32,857 nucleotides of DNA. Origin: Pseudomonas fluorescens. Its GTDB lineage: Bacteria; Pseudomonadota; Gammaproteobacteria; Pseudomonadales; Pseudomonadaceae. The notes under the pieces are model-generated. The model made no database searches and was not told the origin of the DNA. It saw only the letters and a list, made by a program, of their open reading frames with translations. Positions within the stretch are counted from its first letter, which is position 1, and each line of letters opens with the position of its first letter. Shown piece by piece: positions 25,030 through 32,630 of this stretch. The position numbers and the translations under genes are program-made. The stretch lies in contig NZ_LACH01000030.1 in assembly GCF_000968015.1 (NCBI RefSeq), positions 1-32,857 on the forward strand, in the 5' to 3' direction.

Positions 25030-25437
25030 GTGTCCAATGTCGTTGCCGATCATCTTGTCTTGCTCGACCACCTGCGCAGCATCCTGGTCGCCGTAGGTGA
25101 GGCCGAACAGGTTCCCGAAGAAAGCCATGCCTTGTTCCTGGAGCGCTTCGACGAACTGCGTGCGTTGCTGCCGGTCGACCCGATCGAAAGCCAATACCTG
25201 GGCCAGGACATTCTGTGCCAGGTGATCACCCGCTACCCGCAAATCGCCCACCTGGTCCCGCGCGACCTGCTGTGGTACTTCGCCGGTGACTGCCTGCATT
25301 ACATGCCTGACGATGAAATCGACTTGTACCAGGCGCTGGAAGAACGTCGTTTCGAAGCTGAACAAAACGACGAACCGTTCGACTGGAACCAGGAAAAACA
25401 GCTGCTGGCGATGTCGAAAGACGACAGCAAGCACTGA
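25030..25437 (+). CDS. PA2817-like conserved hypothetical protein
   Basis: This 135-residue soluble, acidic, helical protein has no catalytic motif that I recognise. GTG 25030 is chosen because TTGAGGA lies about eight bases upstream; the encoded start is (M)SNVVADHLVLLDHLRSIL. Notable stretches are PRDLLWYFAGDCLHYMPDDEI and a charged C-terminus. It resembles the conserved Pseudomonas protein that I recall as PA2817, downstream of fadE. It has its own strong terminator, and the fadE terminator precedes it, so it is probably a separate unit. Confidence 0.85.
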   Translation: MSNVVADHLVLLDHLRSILVAVGEAEQVPEESHALFLERFDELRALLPVDPIESQYLGQDILCQVITRYPQIAHLVPRDLLWYFAGDCLHYMPDDEIDLYQALEERRFEAEQNDEPFDWNQEKQLLAMSKDDSKH

Positions 25438-25454
25438 TCCTCGGTCAGAAATGC

Positions 25455-25489
25455 AAAAGGCCCGCATGGTTGAACATGCGGGCCTTTTT
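25455..25489 (+). terminator. Terminator after the PA2817-like gene
   Basis: A 14-bp perfect stem AAAAGGCCCGCATG / CATGCGGGCCTTTT (25455-25468, 25475-25488) has loop GTTGAA. A- and T-runs on both sides allow action in both directions. Confidence 0.92.
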
Positions 25490-25510
25490 ATTGGCCACAA
25501 AGATCAAAAA

Positions 25511-25578
25511 ATCGCAGCCTCCGGCAGCTCCTACCTTTAGAAGGCATACACCCTGTAGGAGCTGCCGGAGGCTGCGAT
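25511..25578. repeat. REPIN C (perfect 24-bp inverted arms)
   Basis: Arms at 25511-25534 and 25555-25578 are perfect inverted copies with the core GGAGCTGCCGGAGGCTGCGA, a different REP group from REPINs A and B. The spacer is 20 bases. Poly-A/T edges continue the partial pairing outwards. It lies between the PA2817-like terminator and the LysR stop. Confidence 0.9.
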
Positions 25579-25594
25579 CTTTTAATCTTGTTTT

Positions 25595-26593
25595 TTATAG
25601 CAACCCATCACTCTCCGGCAACTCATACTGCGCAGCGACTTTTCCCAACGCACTGGGCTTACCCGGCTTGCTCAGGGTCGGTTCCTTCTCCAGGCACTCC
25701 ACCAGATAGTCGATCAGCACCCGTAACTTCGGTGGCAGATAACGGGTTGGCGAATGCAGCAGCCAGGCACCGCCGTGGTATGACGCCAGAAAGGTCCAGT
25801 CCGGCAACACCTGCACGATCAGCCCCTGCTCCAGCGCATAACGTGCGGTGAAGTAAGGCAGGCTGCCAATCCCGATGTGCTGCAACACTGCGCCCAAGCG
25901 CACGCCGGTGTGATTGGCCGCATAACGTCCGCGCACGCCAACGGTGACAGCCTTGGTACCTTTCTTGAATTTCCAGCGTGCATCGCTCGGGGTTTCGCCC
26001 AGATAGATGCAGCTGTGGTTGAGCAAGTCGTGGGGATGGGTCGGTGTGCCGTGTTCGGCCAGGTATTGCGGCGTTGCACAGAGCATATGATCGATGGTGA
26101 GCAATTGCCGGCCGACCAGTCCGGCAGGTGGCCGATCTGTAATACGAATCGCCAGATCAACGTTGTCGTCGATCAAATCCACCTGGCGGTCCTCAAGCAA
26201 CAGCTCCACATCCACTTTGGGATAACGACGCAAAAATTCCGGCATATGCGGATGAATCACGAAACGCCCCACCGCCTTCGGCACACTGACGCGCACCAGT
26301 CCTTCCGCTTCATGGGTGAACTGGCCGCTGATCTCCATCACCGACTTGGCCGCGCTGACCATCTCCTGGCAACGCTTGAACACCTCTTCACCACCGTCGC
26401 TCAAGCGCAGCTTGCGCGTGGTTCGCTGCAGTAAACGGGTGGCGAGCGCCTTCTCCAGGCGCGAAATGCTTCGACTGACCGCCGAGGGGGAAGAACCCAA
26501 CTGTCGAGCGGCCTCGGAGAAACTGCCGGTCTCGACAACCTTGACGAAAATCGCCATTTCACCGAGCAGCGGTAGCGGAAGATTTATGCTCAC
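25595..26593 (-). CDS. LysR family transcriptional regulator
   Basis: The 332-residue regulator has an N-terminal winged helix-turn-helix (about residues 8-66: MAIFVKVVETGSFSEAARQL...SPSAVSRSISRLEKAL) and a type 2 periplasmic-binding-like effector domain. A GTG start at 26593 has AAGGA about ten bases upstream. LysR proteins usually regulate the divergent gene, here the AlaX-like gene 91 bases away, and often themselves. The effector is unknown; an amino acid would fit the neighbours. The helix-turn-helix resembles the DhcR/AaeR-like subgroup, a loose impression only. Confidence 0.93.
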   Translation of the reverse strand: MSINLPLPLLGEMAIFVKVVETGSFSEAARQLGSSPSAVSRSISRLEKALATRLLQRTTRKLRLSDGGEEVFKRCQEMVSAAKSVMEISGQFTHEAEGLVRVSVPKAVGRFVIHPHMPEFLRRYPKVDVELLLEDRQVDLIDDNVDLAIRITDRPPAGLVGRQLLTIDHMLCATPQYLAEHGTPTHPHDLLNHSCIYLGETPSDARWKFKKGTKAVTVGVRGRYAANHTGVRLGAVLQHIGIGSLPYFTARYALEQGLIVQVLPDWTFLASYHGGAWLLHSPTRYLPPKLRVLIDYLVECLEKEPTLSKPGKPSALGKVAAQYELPESDGLL

Positions 26594-26623
26594 AGCGCAA
26601 CAGTCCTTTGATGTTTGAACGGA

Positions 26624-26652
26624 TTATCACGCAATTCCACGCTCCATATAAT
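26624..26652 (+). promoter_or_regulatory. Promoter of the alaX-oxygenase-lysE genes with AT-rich dyad
   Basis: TTATCA (26624-26629), 17 bases, then a consensus TATAAT (26647-26652) predict transcription from about 26659. Directly downstream lies the dyad AAAAATAGAATTTTT (about 26655-26669), a plausible LysR contact. The gap is shared with the divergent regulator. Confidence 0.55.
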
Positions 26653-26684
26653 AAAAAATAGAATTTTTAATAAGGGCATGGAAT

Positions 26685-27311
26685 ATGACGCTTCGCCTCT
26701 TTTTCCATAGTGATGACCTCAAGGCCAATGTGGAAGTCCTGGATTGCACGCCCCACGAGAACGAATTTGCCGTGGTGTTGCGCGCCACGTTGTTTCATCC
26801 CCAAGGCGGTGGACAGCCCTTTGACACCGGCTGGATCGGCGAAAGCCGGGTGCTGCGCGTGGCTCAGGATCCGGACCGGATCATTCATTTCGTCGACCAT
26901 CCGGTAAAACCGGGCATGACTCAGATTCGGGTCGACGAACAACGCCGTCAGTTCAATTCACGCATGCATTCCGCCGGCCACCTGATTGGCCACTTCGTCC
27001 AGGCCATGGGCTGGATGCCGATCAAGGCTCATCACTGGCCGGGCGAAGGACGCGTGCAATTCAAACCGGCAGAGTCGGCAAAGGAGGTTGATGCCGAGAT
27101 GATTCAGCACGGCATCGAGCAGTGGATCGCCAATGATCTGCCACGCCTGACGTCTATGCGTGAAGGCGCCCGGGAAATCGGTTTCGGTGAACTGCCCGCC
27201 TACGGCTGCGGCGGCACCCATGTACGTAGCCTGAAGGATTTGGGCACGGTCACGATCGCTTCCCTTTCACTGAAGAAGGGAACGCTGTCAGTCCACTACA
27301 GCGTGGATTGA
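26685..27311 (+). CDS. AlaX-type alanyl-tRNA editing protein
   Basis: The 208-residue free-standing homologue of the AlaRS editing domain would hydrolyse mischarged tRNA(Ala), classically Ser- or Gly-tRNA(Ala). The zinc-binding residues are visible: His95 and His99 in RMHSAGH, Cys175 and His179 in CGGTHVRS. The glycine-rich motif FHPQGGGQPFDTG lies at about 38-50. It lacks the aminoacylation and C-Ala domains, as expected for AlaX. ATG 26685 has AAGGG about eight bases upstream. It leads a set with a 2OG oxygenase and a LysE exporter, which hints at protection against a non-standard amino acid. That link is inference. Confidence 0.92.
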   Translation: MTLRLFFHSDDLKANVEVLDCTPHENEFAVVLRATLFHPQGGGQPFDTGWIGESRVLRVAQDPDRIIHFVDHPVKPGMTQIRVDEQRRQFNSRMHSAGHLIGHFVQAMGWMPIKAHHWPGEGRVQFKPAESAKEVDAEMIQHGIEQWIANDLPRLTSMREGAREIGFGELPAYGCGGTHVRSLKDLGTVTIASLSLKKGTLSVHYSVD

Positions 27312-27403
27312 GCATTTGGGCGATGCCGTTCCTGTCATCGCCTGACGCCGGGGGAACCTGCGGTCGCGGGTTCTGTTGACTATCTGATAGATGGACCTAA
27401 GAC
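27312..27403 (+). promoter_or_regulatory. Leader with two hairpins and a short dyad before the oxygenase gene
   Basis: This 92-base gap holds a 7-bp hairpin GGCGATG/CATCGCC (27319-27325, 27336-27342), a second GAACC/GGTTC (27354-27358, 27369-27373) followed by TGTT, and an 11-base dyad CTATCTGATAG (27380-27390). It might be an attenuator, a binding site or an internal promoter region; it does not match a riboswitch that I know. Confidence 0.4.
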
Positions 27404-28174
27404 ATGATGCTTGACGTCGAGCGTCTCGATGAGACGTGCATAAAAAAACTGGCCAACGAAGAAGTCCTCGCCATCCGCGTCAAAGGCTTGTTGCCCAAGC
27501 CACTGGCGATTCAGATTGGCGACAAGATCCTCGCCCCTGGCTTCGAAGGCTATATCAATGCACCGAGCATCGGTCGCATCGGCATGGCGTTTTATGAAGC
27601 GGAAAACCAGCCGCTGCTGATCGAAGATTATTTCGAACGCGCCACCCGCAACATTGCGGAATTGCGTAACCGGTGTGCGCCCTATTCGTCCCCCGTCGAC
27701 ACCCTGCGCTGCATGCTCGACGAGTCTTGGCCTGCGGGTGCGCACCTGGAAAATCTCTACGGTCGCAAGATGTATGTCGGGCTGTCCCGGGTGGTGAAAC
27801 CCGGGGTGTGCTTTCTCGCCCATCACGACATTTTCGCCAAGGACGCCCCGGACAGTTACCAGGCCAGAAGCCTGGAAGCGCAGTTCGCCTGCAACGTTTA
27901 TCTGAACATGCCGACCGAGGGCGGCGCGTTGCAGATGTGGGACCACGACATCTCCCCGGACCAGTTCGACGAAATGCGTGGCGACAGTTACGGCATCGAT
28001 CCGGCGCTGCTCGGGACTCCTGCCTTGGAGATTCTTCCCGAGCCGGGTGATTTCATCATGTTCAATTCGCGCTGCATGCACTCGGTGACACCGGGTGTGG
28101 CTGATCCGCGCTTGAGCCTTTCGTTCTTTGTCGGCTATCGCGGCAATGCTTCACCCCTTACTTTCTGGAGTTGA
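27404..28174 (+). CDS. 2-oxoglutarate/Fe(II)-dependent oxygenase
   Basis: The 256-residue protein carries the non-heme iron facial triad on a jelly-roll fold: His140 and Asp142 in LAHHDIF, and His226 in SRCMHSVTPG. Arg236 in PRLSLSFF is the expected 2-oxoglutarate anchor. The Asp in the HxD motif argues for a hydroxylase or other oxygenase, not a halogenase (which has Gly or Ala there). The substrate is unknown. The gene is followed after one base by a LysE-type amino-acid exporter, so a free amino acid or small peptide is plausible. ATG 27404 is followed by a second ATG at 27407; the ribosome site is weak for both. Confidence 0.85.
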   Translation: MMLDVERLDETCIKKLANEEVLAIRVKGLLPKPLAIQIGDKILAPGFEGYINAPSIGRIGMAFYEAENQPLLIEDYFERATRNIAELRNRCAPYSSPVDTLRCMLDESWPAGAHLENLYGRKMYVGLSRVVKPGVCFLAHHDIFAKDAPDSYQARSLEAQFACNVYLNMPTEGGALQMWDHDISPDQFDEMRGDSYGIDPALLGTPALEILPEPGDFIMFNSRCMHSVTPGVADPRLSLSFFVGYRGNASPLTFWS

Positions 28175-28175
28175 A

Positions 28176-28811
28176 ATGCTTTCGAATTACCTGGGCGAGT
28201 TTCTGGCGCTGGCAACGATCCACTTTCTGGCCGTGGTTGCACCCGGACCGGACTTCGCAGTGACCATCCGTCAGAGTGTGCGCTTCGGTCGACTGGTCGG
28301 GATTTGCACGGCGCTGGGCATCGGTGCAGGCATTTCCGTGCACGTGCTTTACACCTTGCTCGGGGTCGGCGCGCTGATGCACACGACACCTTGGCTGCTG
28401 ACGGTGGCCAAGGTTGTGGGTGGCGCTTACATTTTGTACCTCGGTGTCAGCCTGCTGCGCAGCAAGCCCAAGACCGTGCTGGAAGGCGACAAGCCTTACG
28501 AACCGGTCGTAGAACAAACATTGCTGAAGGCATTTACCACCGGCTTCCTGACCAACGCGACCAACCCGAAAGCCACGCTGTTTTTCCTGGCGATCTTCAC
28601 CACCATCATCAGCGCCACAACGCCACTGAAAGTCCAGGCGCTTTACGGAATCTGGATGTGTTTTGTGAATGCGCTGTGGTTTGTGATCGTCGCGCTGTTC
28701 TTTTCCAGTGCCCGGGTACGGCTGCTGTTTATGCGCATGGGGCACTGGTTCGAACGCACCATGGGGGTGATTCTGATCCTGTTCGCCGGGCGCCTGATTC
28801 TGTCGATGTAA
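28176..28811 (+). CDS. LysE family amino-acid exporter
   Basis: The 211-residue inner-membrane protein has about six hydrophobic segments and the family signature VAPGPDFAVTIRQSVRFG near residues 20-37, then GIGAGISVHVLY and TNATNPKATLFFLAIF. Relatives (RhtB/RhtC/LysE) export homoserine, threonine, lysine, arginine or other amino acids. ATG 28176 has TGGAG five bases upstream and follows the oxygenase stop by one base, so the two are translated together. The substrate could be the product of that oxygenase (inference). It ends at its own terminator. Confidence 0.92.
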   Translation: MLSNYLGEFLALATIHFLAVVAPGPDFAVTIRQSVRFGRLVGICTALGIGAGISVHVLYTLLGVGALMHTTPWLLTVAKVVGGAYILYLGVSLLRSKPKTVLEGDKPYEPVVEQTLLKAFTTGFLTNATNPKATLFFLAIFTTIISATTPLKVQALYGIWMCFVNALWFVIVALFFSSARVRLLFMRMGHWFERTMGVILILFAGRLILSM

Positions 28812-28826
28812 AACCTGTGCCCATGC

Positions 28827-28860
28827 AAAAGGCCCGCTCAGTCGGCTGACGGGCCTTTTT
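28827..28860 (+). terminator. Terminator after the LysE gene
   Basis: AAAAGGCCCG / CGGGCCTTTTT (28827-28836 and about 28850-28860), with an inner TCAG/CTGA stem and TCGG loop, makes a strong hairpin with T-run. Confidence 0.9.
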
Positions 28861-29009
28861 CGTTTCGGCGTCGCTTTTGCATTTCTGTGCGACAGATCTT
28901 ACTTCCGGGACTCCCGTACTGCTCACTCGTGGTGTTAGTTTGGGAACGTTTTCTTGCCTCATCGATCAGAAATTTCTCACAATCTGCCTGCAAAGGAATG
29001 CCCCCAGCA

Positions 29010-30749
29010 ATGAATTTCTCACTCAAGCACCTGGCCGCGTCGACCCTGATACTGGCCAGCCTTTCGTCGTTTACCCTGACAGCGCACGCTAACATCACCC
29101 CGCAACAGAGCGCGGCCATCCTCAAGACCTTCAGTGACGCATCGGTAGCGGATTTCAGGCAGTTCCTGGGAGGCCTGGCCAAAAGTGACCTTGGAAAAAC
29201 TGGCGACCTCGGCCCGGCCATCAGTGCCTTTCTCGACAACAAGACCCTTTCTTCAGAACAGCAGAACGAGATCCATCGCCTGCTCGGCCTCTATGCACGC
29301 GTGAAGTACGGCAGCGCCGCCACCGAGACCCTGCGCGAATTGGTAGCCATCCCGACCTTCCGCGTGGACGGCGTTGACCAGCACGACAATCCCGAGTTCA
29401 TCAAGATCGCTGACAAGATCAAGAGCCTTGCCCAGGCCTTCAACCTGAACTTTCGCAACATCGACAATCGCGTCTATGAGATCTCCCTGGAAGGCAGCGG
29501 CGACGAAGTCGTGGGCATTCACGCACATGCCGATGTGGTGCCCGTGACGCCGGAGAACTGGGTTCTGAAAGACGGCACCAAACTCGATCCGTTCAAGGTC
29601 ACCCAGATCGGCGACCGCATGTATGGCCGGGGCACCGAGGATGATAAAAACGGCATCGTGGTGGCGATGTACGCCATGAAGATCATCAAGGAAGAGAAGC
29701 TGCCGCTGGCCAGAAATCTCAAACTGCTGGTCGACACCACCGAAGAAACCACCGGCGACGCGATCCCTTATTACTTCGAACACAACCCGACACCCAACTA
29801 CAACCTGGCGCTGGATGGCACCTACCCGGTGGTGATTGCCGAGAAAGGCTACGGCACCGTCATGGCGAACTTTGCCAAGCGCAAGGCAGAGGGCAAGGGC
29901 GCCGAAATCATCTCGATGACGGGCGGCATGGCCACCAACCAGATTCCGTCGACATCGGTCGCCACCCTTTTGAGTGACAAGCCTGCCAAGTTAGCCGCCG
30001 GCCTGCAGAAGGCAGGTAGCGATTACGCCAAGCGCAACGGCGGCAACTTCGAGGTAACCGCCAAGGTCGTCGACAAGGACGTCAAGCTGACGGTCACCGG
30101 TGTTTCGGCCCACTCCTCCGAGCCCGAGTCGGGCGTTAACCCGGTGGCCAGGATGCTGGACTTCATCAACACCCTCGATGGAAAAGTTGCGTTCAAGCAC
30201 AACCACATTACCGATGCAGCCCGCTACGCCGCCGACAACTGGGGCCTGGATTACCTGGGTGGTAAATTGGGGGTCGGCTTTTCCGATGCCTTCATGGGAC
30301 CGCTGACCACCTCCCTGACCTATGTCGGGATGGATGAGAAAGCCTTCAAGCTCGCGGTCAACCTGCGCATGCCGAAGGGCAAGTCCCCCGAAGTGCTCAA
30401 GGCCGAAATCGCCGAAAAGCTTGGTGCCTGGAGCAAGAAGACCCACGTTGCGGTGGCCTTCGACTACTCGATCGCCGAGCCGATGTACCGCAACCCTGAG
30501 GGTGAATGGGTCAAGGCTCTGCTGGCCGTGGCCAGTGAAAACCTTGGCATGGAACATAAGTTCGGTACTTCCGCCGGCGCCACTTCGGTCCATGAACTGC
30601 CCAATGGCGTGCAATTCGGCCTGGCCAGGCCCGAGGTCAAGTACACCGGTCACACCGACAACGAGTTCAAGACCGTCGACCAGTTCCTGCTGGATCTGCA
30701 GATCGTGACCGAGATGATGGGGCGCATCGGGCAGTTGCCGAAGCTCTGA
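29010..30749 (+). CDS. Exported M20 family dipeptidase (PepV/carnosinase-like)
   Basis: The 579-residue zinc peptidase has a cleavable signal peptide (about 1-27, ending TLTAHA), so it acts in the periplasm. About 75 residues of helical leader precede the peptidase. Di-zinc residues are His173 and Asp175 (HAHADVVP), bridging Asp211 (GRGTEDDKNG), catalytic Glu245-Glu246 (TTEETTGD), Asp269 (LALDG) and His548 (GHTDNEF). A lid/dimerisation domain lies between about 290 and 480. ATG 29010 is chosen for the signal peptide; AAGGA lies about 13 bases upstream, rather far. It probably splits dipeptides. It is separate from the LysE gene, with a terminator between. Confidence 0.92.
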   Translation: MNFSLKHLAASTLILASLSSFTLTAHANITPQQSAAILKTFSDASVADFRQFLGGLAKSDLGKTGDLGPAISAFLDNKTLSSEQQNEIHRLLGLYARVKYGSAATETLRELVAIPTFRVDGVDQHDNPEFIKIADKIKSLAQAFNLNFRNIDNRVYEISLEGSGDEVVGIHAHADVVPVTPENWVLKDGTKLDPFKVTQIGDRMYGRGTEDDKNGIVVAMYAMKIIKEEKLPLARNLKLLVDTTEETTGDAIPYYFEHNPTPNYNLALDGTYPVVIAEKGYGTVMANFAKRKAEGKGAEIISMTGGMATNQIPSTSVATLLSDKPAKLAAGLQKAGSDYAKRNGGNFEVTAKVVDKDVKLTVTGVSAHSSEPESGVNPVARMLDFINTLDGKVAFKHNHITDAARYAADNWGLDYLGGKLGVGFSDAFMGPLTTSLTYVGMDEKAFKLAVNLRMPKGKSPEVLKAEIAEKLGAWSKKTHVAVAFDYSIAEPMYRNPEGEWVKALLAVASENLGMEHKFGTSAGATSVHELPNGVQFGLARPEVKYTGHTDNEFKTVDQFLLDLQIVTEMMGRIGQLPKL

Positions 30750-30758
30750 TCCCCTTTC

Positions 30759-30782
30759 GGACCCGCTATTTTTGGCGGGTCC
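30759..30782 (+). terminator. Weak hairpin after the dipeptidase gene
   Basis: GGACCCGC / GCGGGTCC (30759-30766, 30775-30782) forms an 8-bp stem with a T-rich loop, but only ACTGCTTT follows. It is a possible terminator. Confidence 0.55.
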
Positions 30783-30810
30783 ACTGCTTTGATCATAGCA
30801 ACGCATACCC

Positions 30811-30941
30811 TGTAGCAGCTGGCGAAGCCTGCGTTCGGCTGCGCAGCAGCCGTGAAATTAGGCAATGCGGTCCTTCAGGTCTACCTCGCGCTCAGTTTAC
30901 GACTGCTGCGCAGCCGAACGCAGGCTTCGCCAGCTGCTACA
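30811..30941. repeat. REPIN D (perfect 39-bp inverted arms)
   Basis: Arms at 30811-30849 and 30903-30941 are perfect inverted copies with the core GTAGCAGCTGGCGAAGCCTG, and each arm has its own internal GCTGCGCAGC palindrome. The 53-base spacer shows no further clear pairing. This is a third REP group. It separates the dipeptidase from the tRNA cluster. Confidence 0.92.
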
Positions 30942-31010
30942 AGTCGTGTTTGGCTTAACTGACCGGCATTACCCAAAGGTAGTTTTTTTCCCATAAATAA
31001 TGCACAAACA

Positions 31011-31040
31011 AAAACGCCGCTCATTGCTGAGCGGCGTTTT
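31011..31040 (-). terminator. Terminator of the tRNA operon
   Basis: A 13-bp perfect stem AAAACGCCGCTCA / TGAGCGGCGTTTT (31011-31023, 31028-31040) with loop TTGC lies ten bases past the last tRNA on the minus strand. It is T-rich on both sides. Confidence 0.88.
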
Positions 31041-31049
31041 CGTTAAATA

Positions 31050-31125
<76 letters not shown>

Positions 31126-31128
31126 AAA

Positions 31129-31204
31129 TGGCGTCCCCTAGGGGACTCGAACCCCTGTTACCGCCGTGAAAGGGCGGTGTCCTAGGCCACTAGACGAAGG
31201 GGAC
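31129..31204 (-). tRNA. tRNA-Glu (TTC), copy 2
   Basis: This is a 76-base cloverleaf with acceptor GTCCCCT/AGGGGAC, anticodon TTC between CCGCC and GGCGG, T-loop TTCGAGT and encoded CCA. It is three bases upstream of tRNA-Gly copy 2. Confidence 0.97.
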
Positions 31205-31309
31205 ACGCTAACTGAAACACATGGTGTGTGTTTCAGTGCCCAAATCCGCATCCGAAGATGCTGGTTCTGGTTTCACTCAGCCCTGCCCGAAAGCAACGCT
31301 GTTTAAAAT

Positions 31310-31385
<76 letters not shown>

Positions 31386-31387
31386 AT

Positions 31388-31463
31388 TGGCGTCCCCTAG
31401 GGGACTCGAACCCCTGTTACCGCCGTGAAAGGGCGGTGTCCTAGGCCACTAGACGAAGGGGAC
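31388..31463 (-). tRNA. tRNA-Glu (TTC), copy 1
   Basis: Identical in sequence to copy 2 (31129-31204). It is first in the operon, about 55 bases after the predicted transcription start and two bases ahead of tRNA-Gly copy 1. Confidence 0.97.
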
Positions 31464-31525
31464 ACACGTACAACATTCACTCCCTACCGCGTTTCGCTGT
31501 GTGCTTTACGCTGTAAGTGGCGCGC

Positions 31526-31554
31526 ATTCTATGGATGGATTGAGGGATCGTCAA
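31526..31554 (-). promoter_or_regulatory. Promoter of the tRNA operon
   Basis: On the minus strand, TTGACG (31554-31549) and TAGAAT (31531-31526) are separated by exactly 17 bases. A GCGCGCC discriminator follows directly, the GC-rich type linked to stringent (ppGpp) control of stable RNA genes. Confidence 0.82.
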
Positions 31555-31844
31555 CCCCCAGATATAAATTTATTTAAATCAATGACTTCGCCCTGCTTTG
31601 AGACGCTAATCCGGCCTTTCCGTCGCCCGGTGTTTGACGCCTATATTCTGACACCCGCCAAGACGTTATAGTCCACTCACGCCAAGGATGATGGCAATGT
31701 GCACCTCGCACGCTATTACTTATATAAGCAGGAACGCGGCCGATACAGGCAGTGCAGTAGCTGATTCAACTCGCTGAGCGGCGCTATGCGTCCCAATGCC
31801 AAGCCACTACACTCGCACGCGAACCCCATAAAGAGGTCTTACCG
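31555..31844 (+). other. Intergenic region upstream of the membrane-anchored protein gene
   Basis: No gene is recognised here. A -10-like TATAGT lies at 31667-31672 without a good -35, and an AT-rich stretch near 31716-31727 (ACTTATATAAGC) could also start transcription. The promoter for 31845 is thus not settled. Confidence 0.35.
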
Positions 31845-32615
31845 GTGACACCACTCATGATCACCCTGCTAGTCGTAGCCGGGATCGCACTATTGATCGC
31901 CATTGGCTACATGAACCATGTGGTGGAAAACAATAAGCTGGAAAAGGCCCGCGCCAAAGTTGAGCTCAACGATCGTCTGCGTCGTTGCGGCGAAATCACC
32001 GAGACCTTCCCCGGCCAGTTGATGACACCGGCACTCAAGCTGCTGTTGACCCGCCTGGAACTGAACGTCTGCCAACGCCTGCTCAATCTGGAAAAAACCA
32101 GCTCCAATCTCAAGGCACGGATTGGCGAACTTAGCGCTCTGGTTGGCCAGGGCGAATCGATCCCGGTCAACAACCCGCCGGCACCAATCCAGACCGAAGC
32201 CAAAGCCAAGGACGTACGCTTCCTGCTCGAAGCCCTGCACGGCCAAATCACCCGCGCCGCACAGGACGGCTTCCTGCCAACCAACGAAGCCAAACGCTGG
32301 ATCCGCGAAGTTCGCCACATCCTGGTCCTGCTGCACATCGAATTCTTCAACAACCTCGGCCAGCACGCCCTGCAACAGAACCAGCCTGGCCAGGCCCGCC
32401 TGGCATTCGAACGCGGCGTGCAATACCTGCGCAAACAACAGGAACCCCAGGTCTACGCCGAACAACTGGAATACCTGGAAAAACTTCTGGCTCGCGCCAA
32501 CGCACAAGTCATGGACAACATCGCCCCGGTAGAAGGCGAAGTGAACCAACTGACCGAAGGCCTCAAAGACGTCGAGGCTGATGCGGACTGGAAGAAAAAA
32601 GTGATCTACGACTGA
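31845..32615 (+). CDS. Membrane-anchored helical protein of unknown function
   Basis: The 256-residue protein starts with GTG at 31845, with AGAGG about eight bases upstream; ATG 31857 is an alternative that would cut into the membrane helix. Residues 3-22 form one hydrophobic anchor. The rest is helical and charged: a first region at about 28-100 that may form a coiled coil, a Pro-rich linker near 108-116, and a second helical region at about 120-225 with a repeat-like pattern (FNNLGQHALQQNQPGQARLAFERG) resembling a TPR hairpin. I do not recognise the family, and no catalytic motif is seen. It is a single-gene unit with its own terminator. Confidence 0.85.
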   Translation: MTPLMITLLVVAGIALLIAIGYMNHVVENNKLEKARAKVELNDRLRRCGEITETFPGQLMTPALKLLLTRLELNVCQRLLNLEKTSSNLKARIGELSALVGQGESIPVNNPPAPIQTEAKAKDVRFLLEALHGQITRAAQDGFLPTNEAKRWIREVRHILVLLHIEFFNNLGQHALQQNQPGQARLAFERGVQYLRKQQEPQVYAEQLEYLEKLLARANAQVMDNIAPVEGEVNQLTEGLKDVEADADWKKKVIYD

Positions 32616-32630
32616 TCAGAGAAAGCAGAA

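Noticed and set aside
25511..25578. CRISPR repeat pair
   Set aside because: Only one inverted pair with a 20-base gap, matching REP elements; no direct repeats or cas genes.
27312..27403. Possible guanidine (mini-ykkC) riboswitch
   Set aside because: Two hairpins are present, but the loops lack the required ACGR motif.
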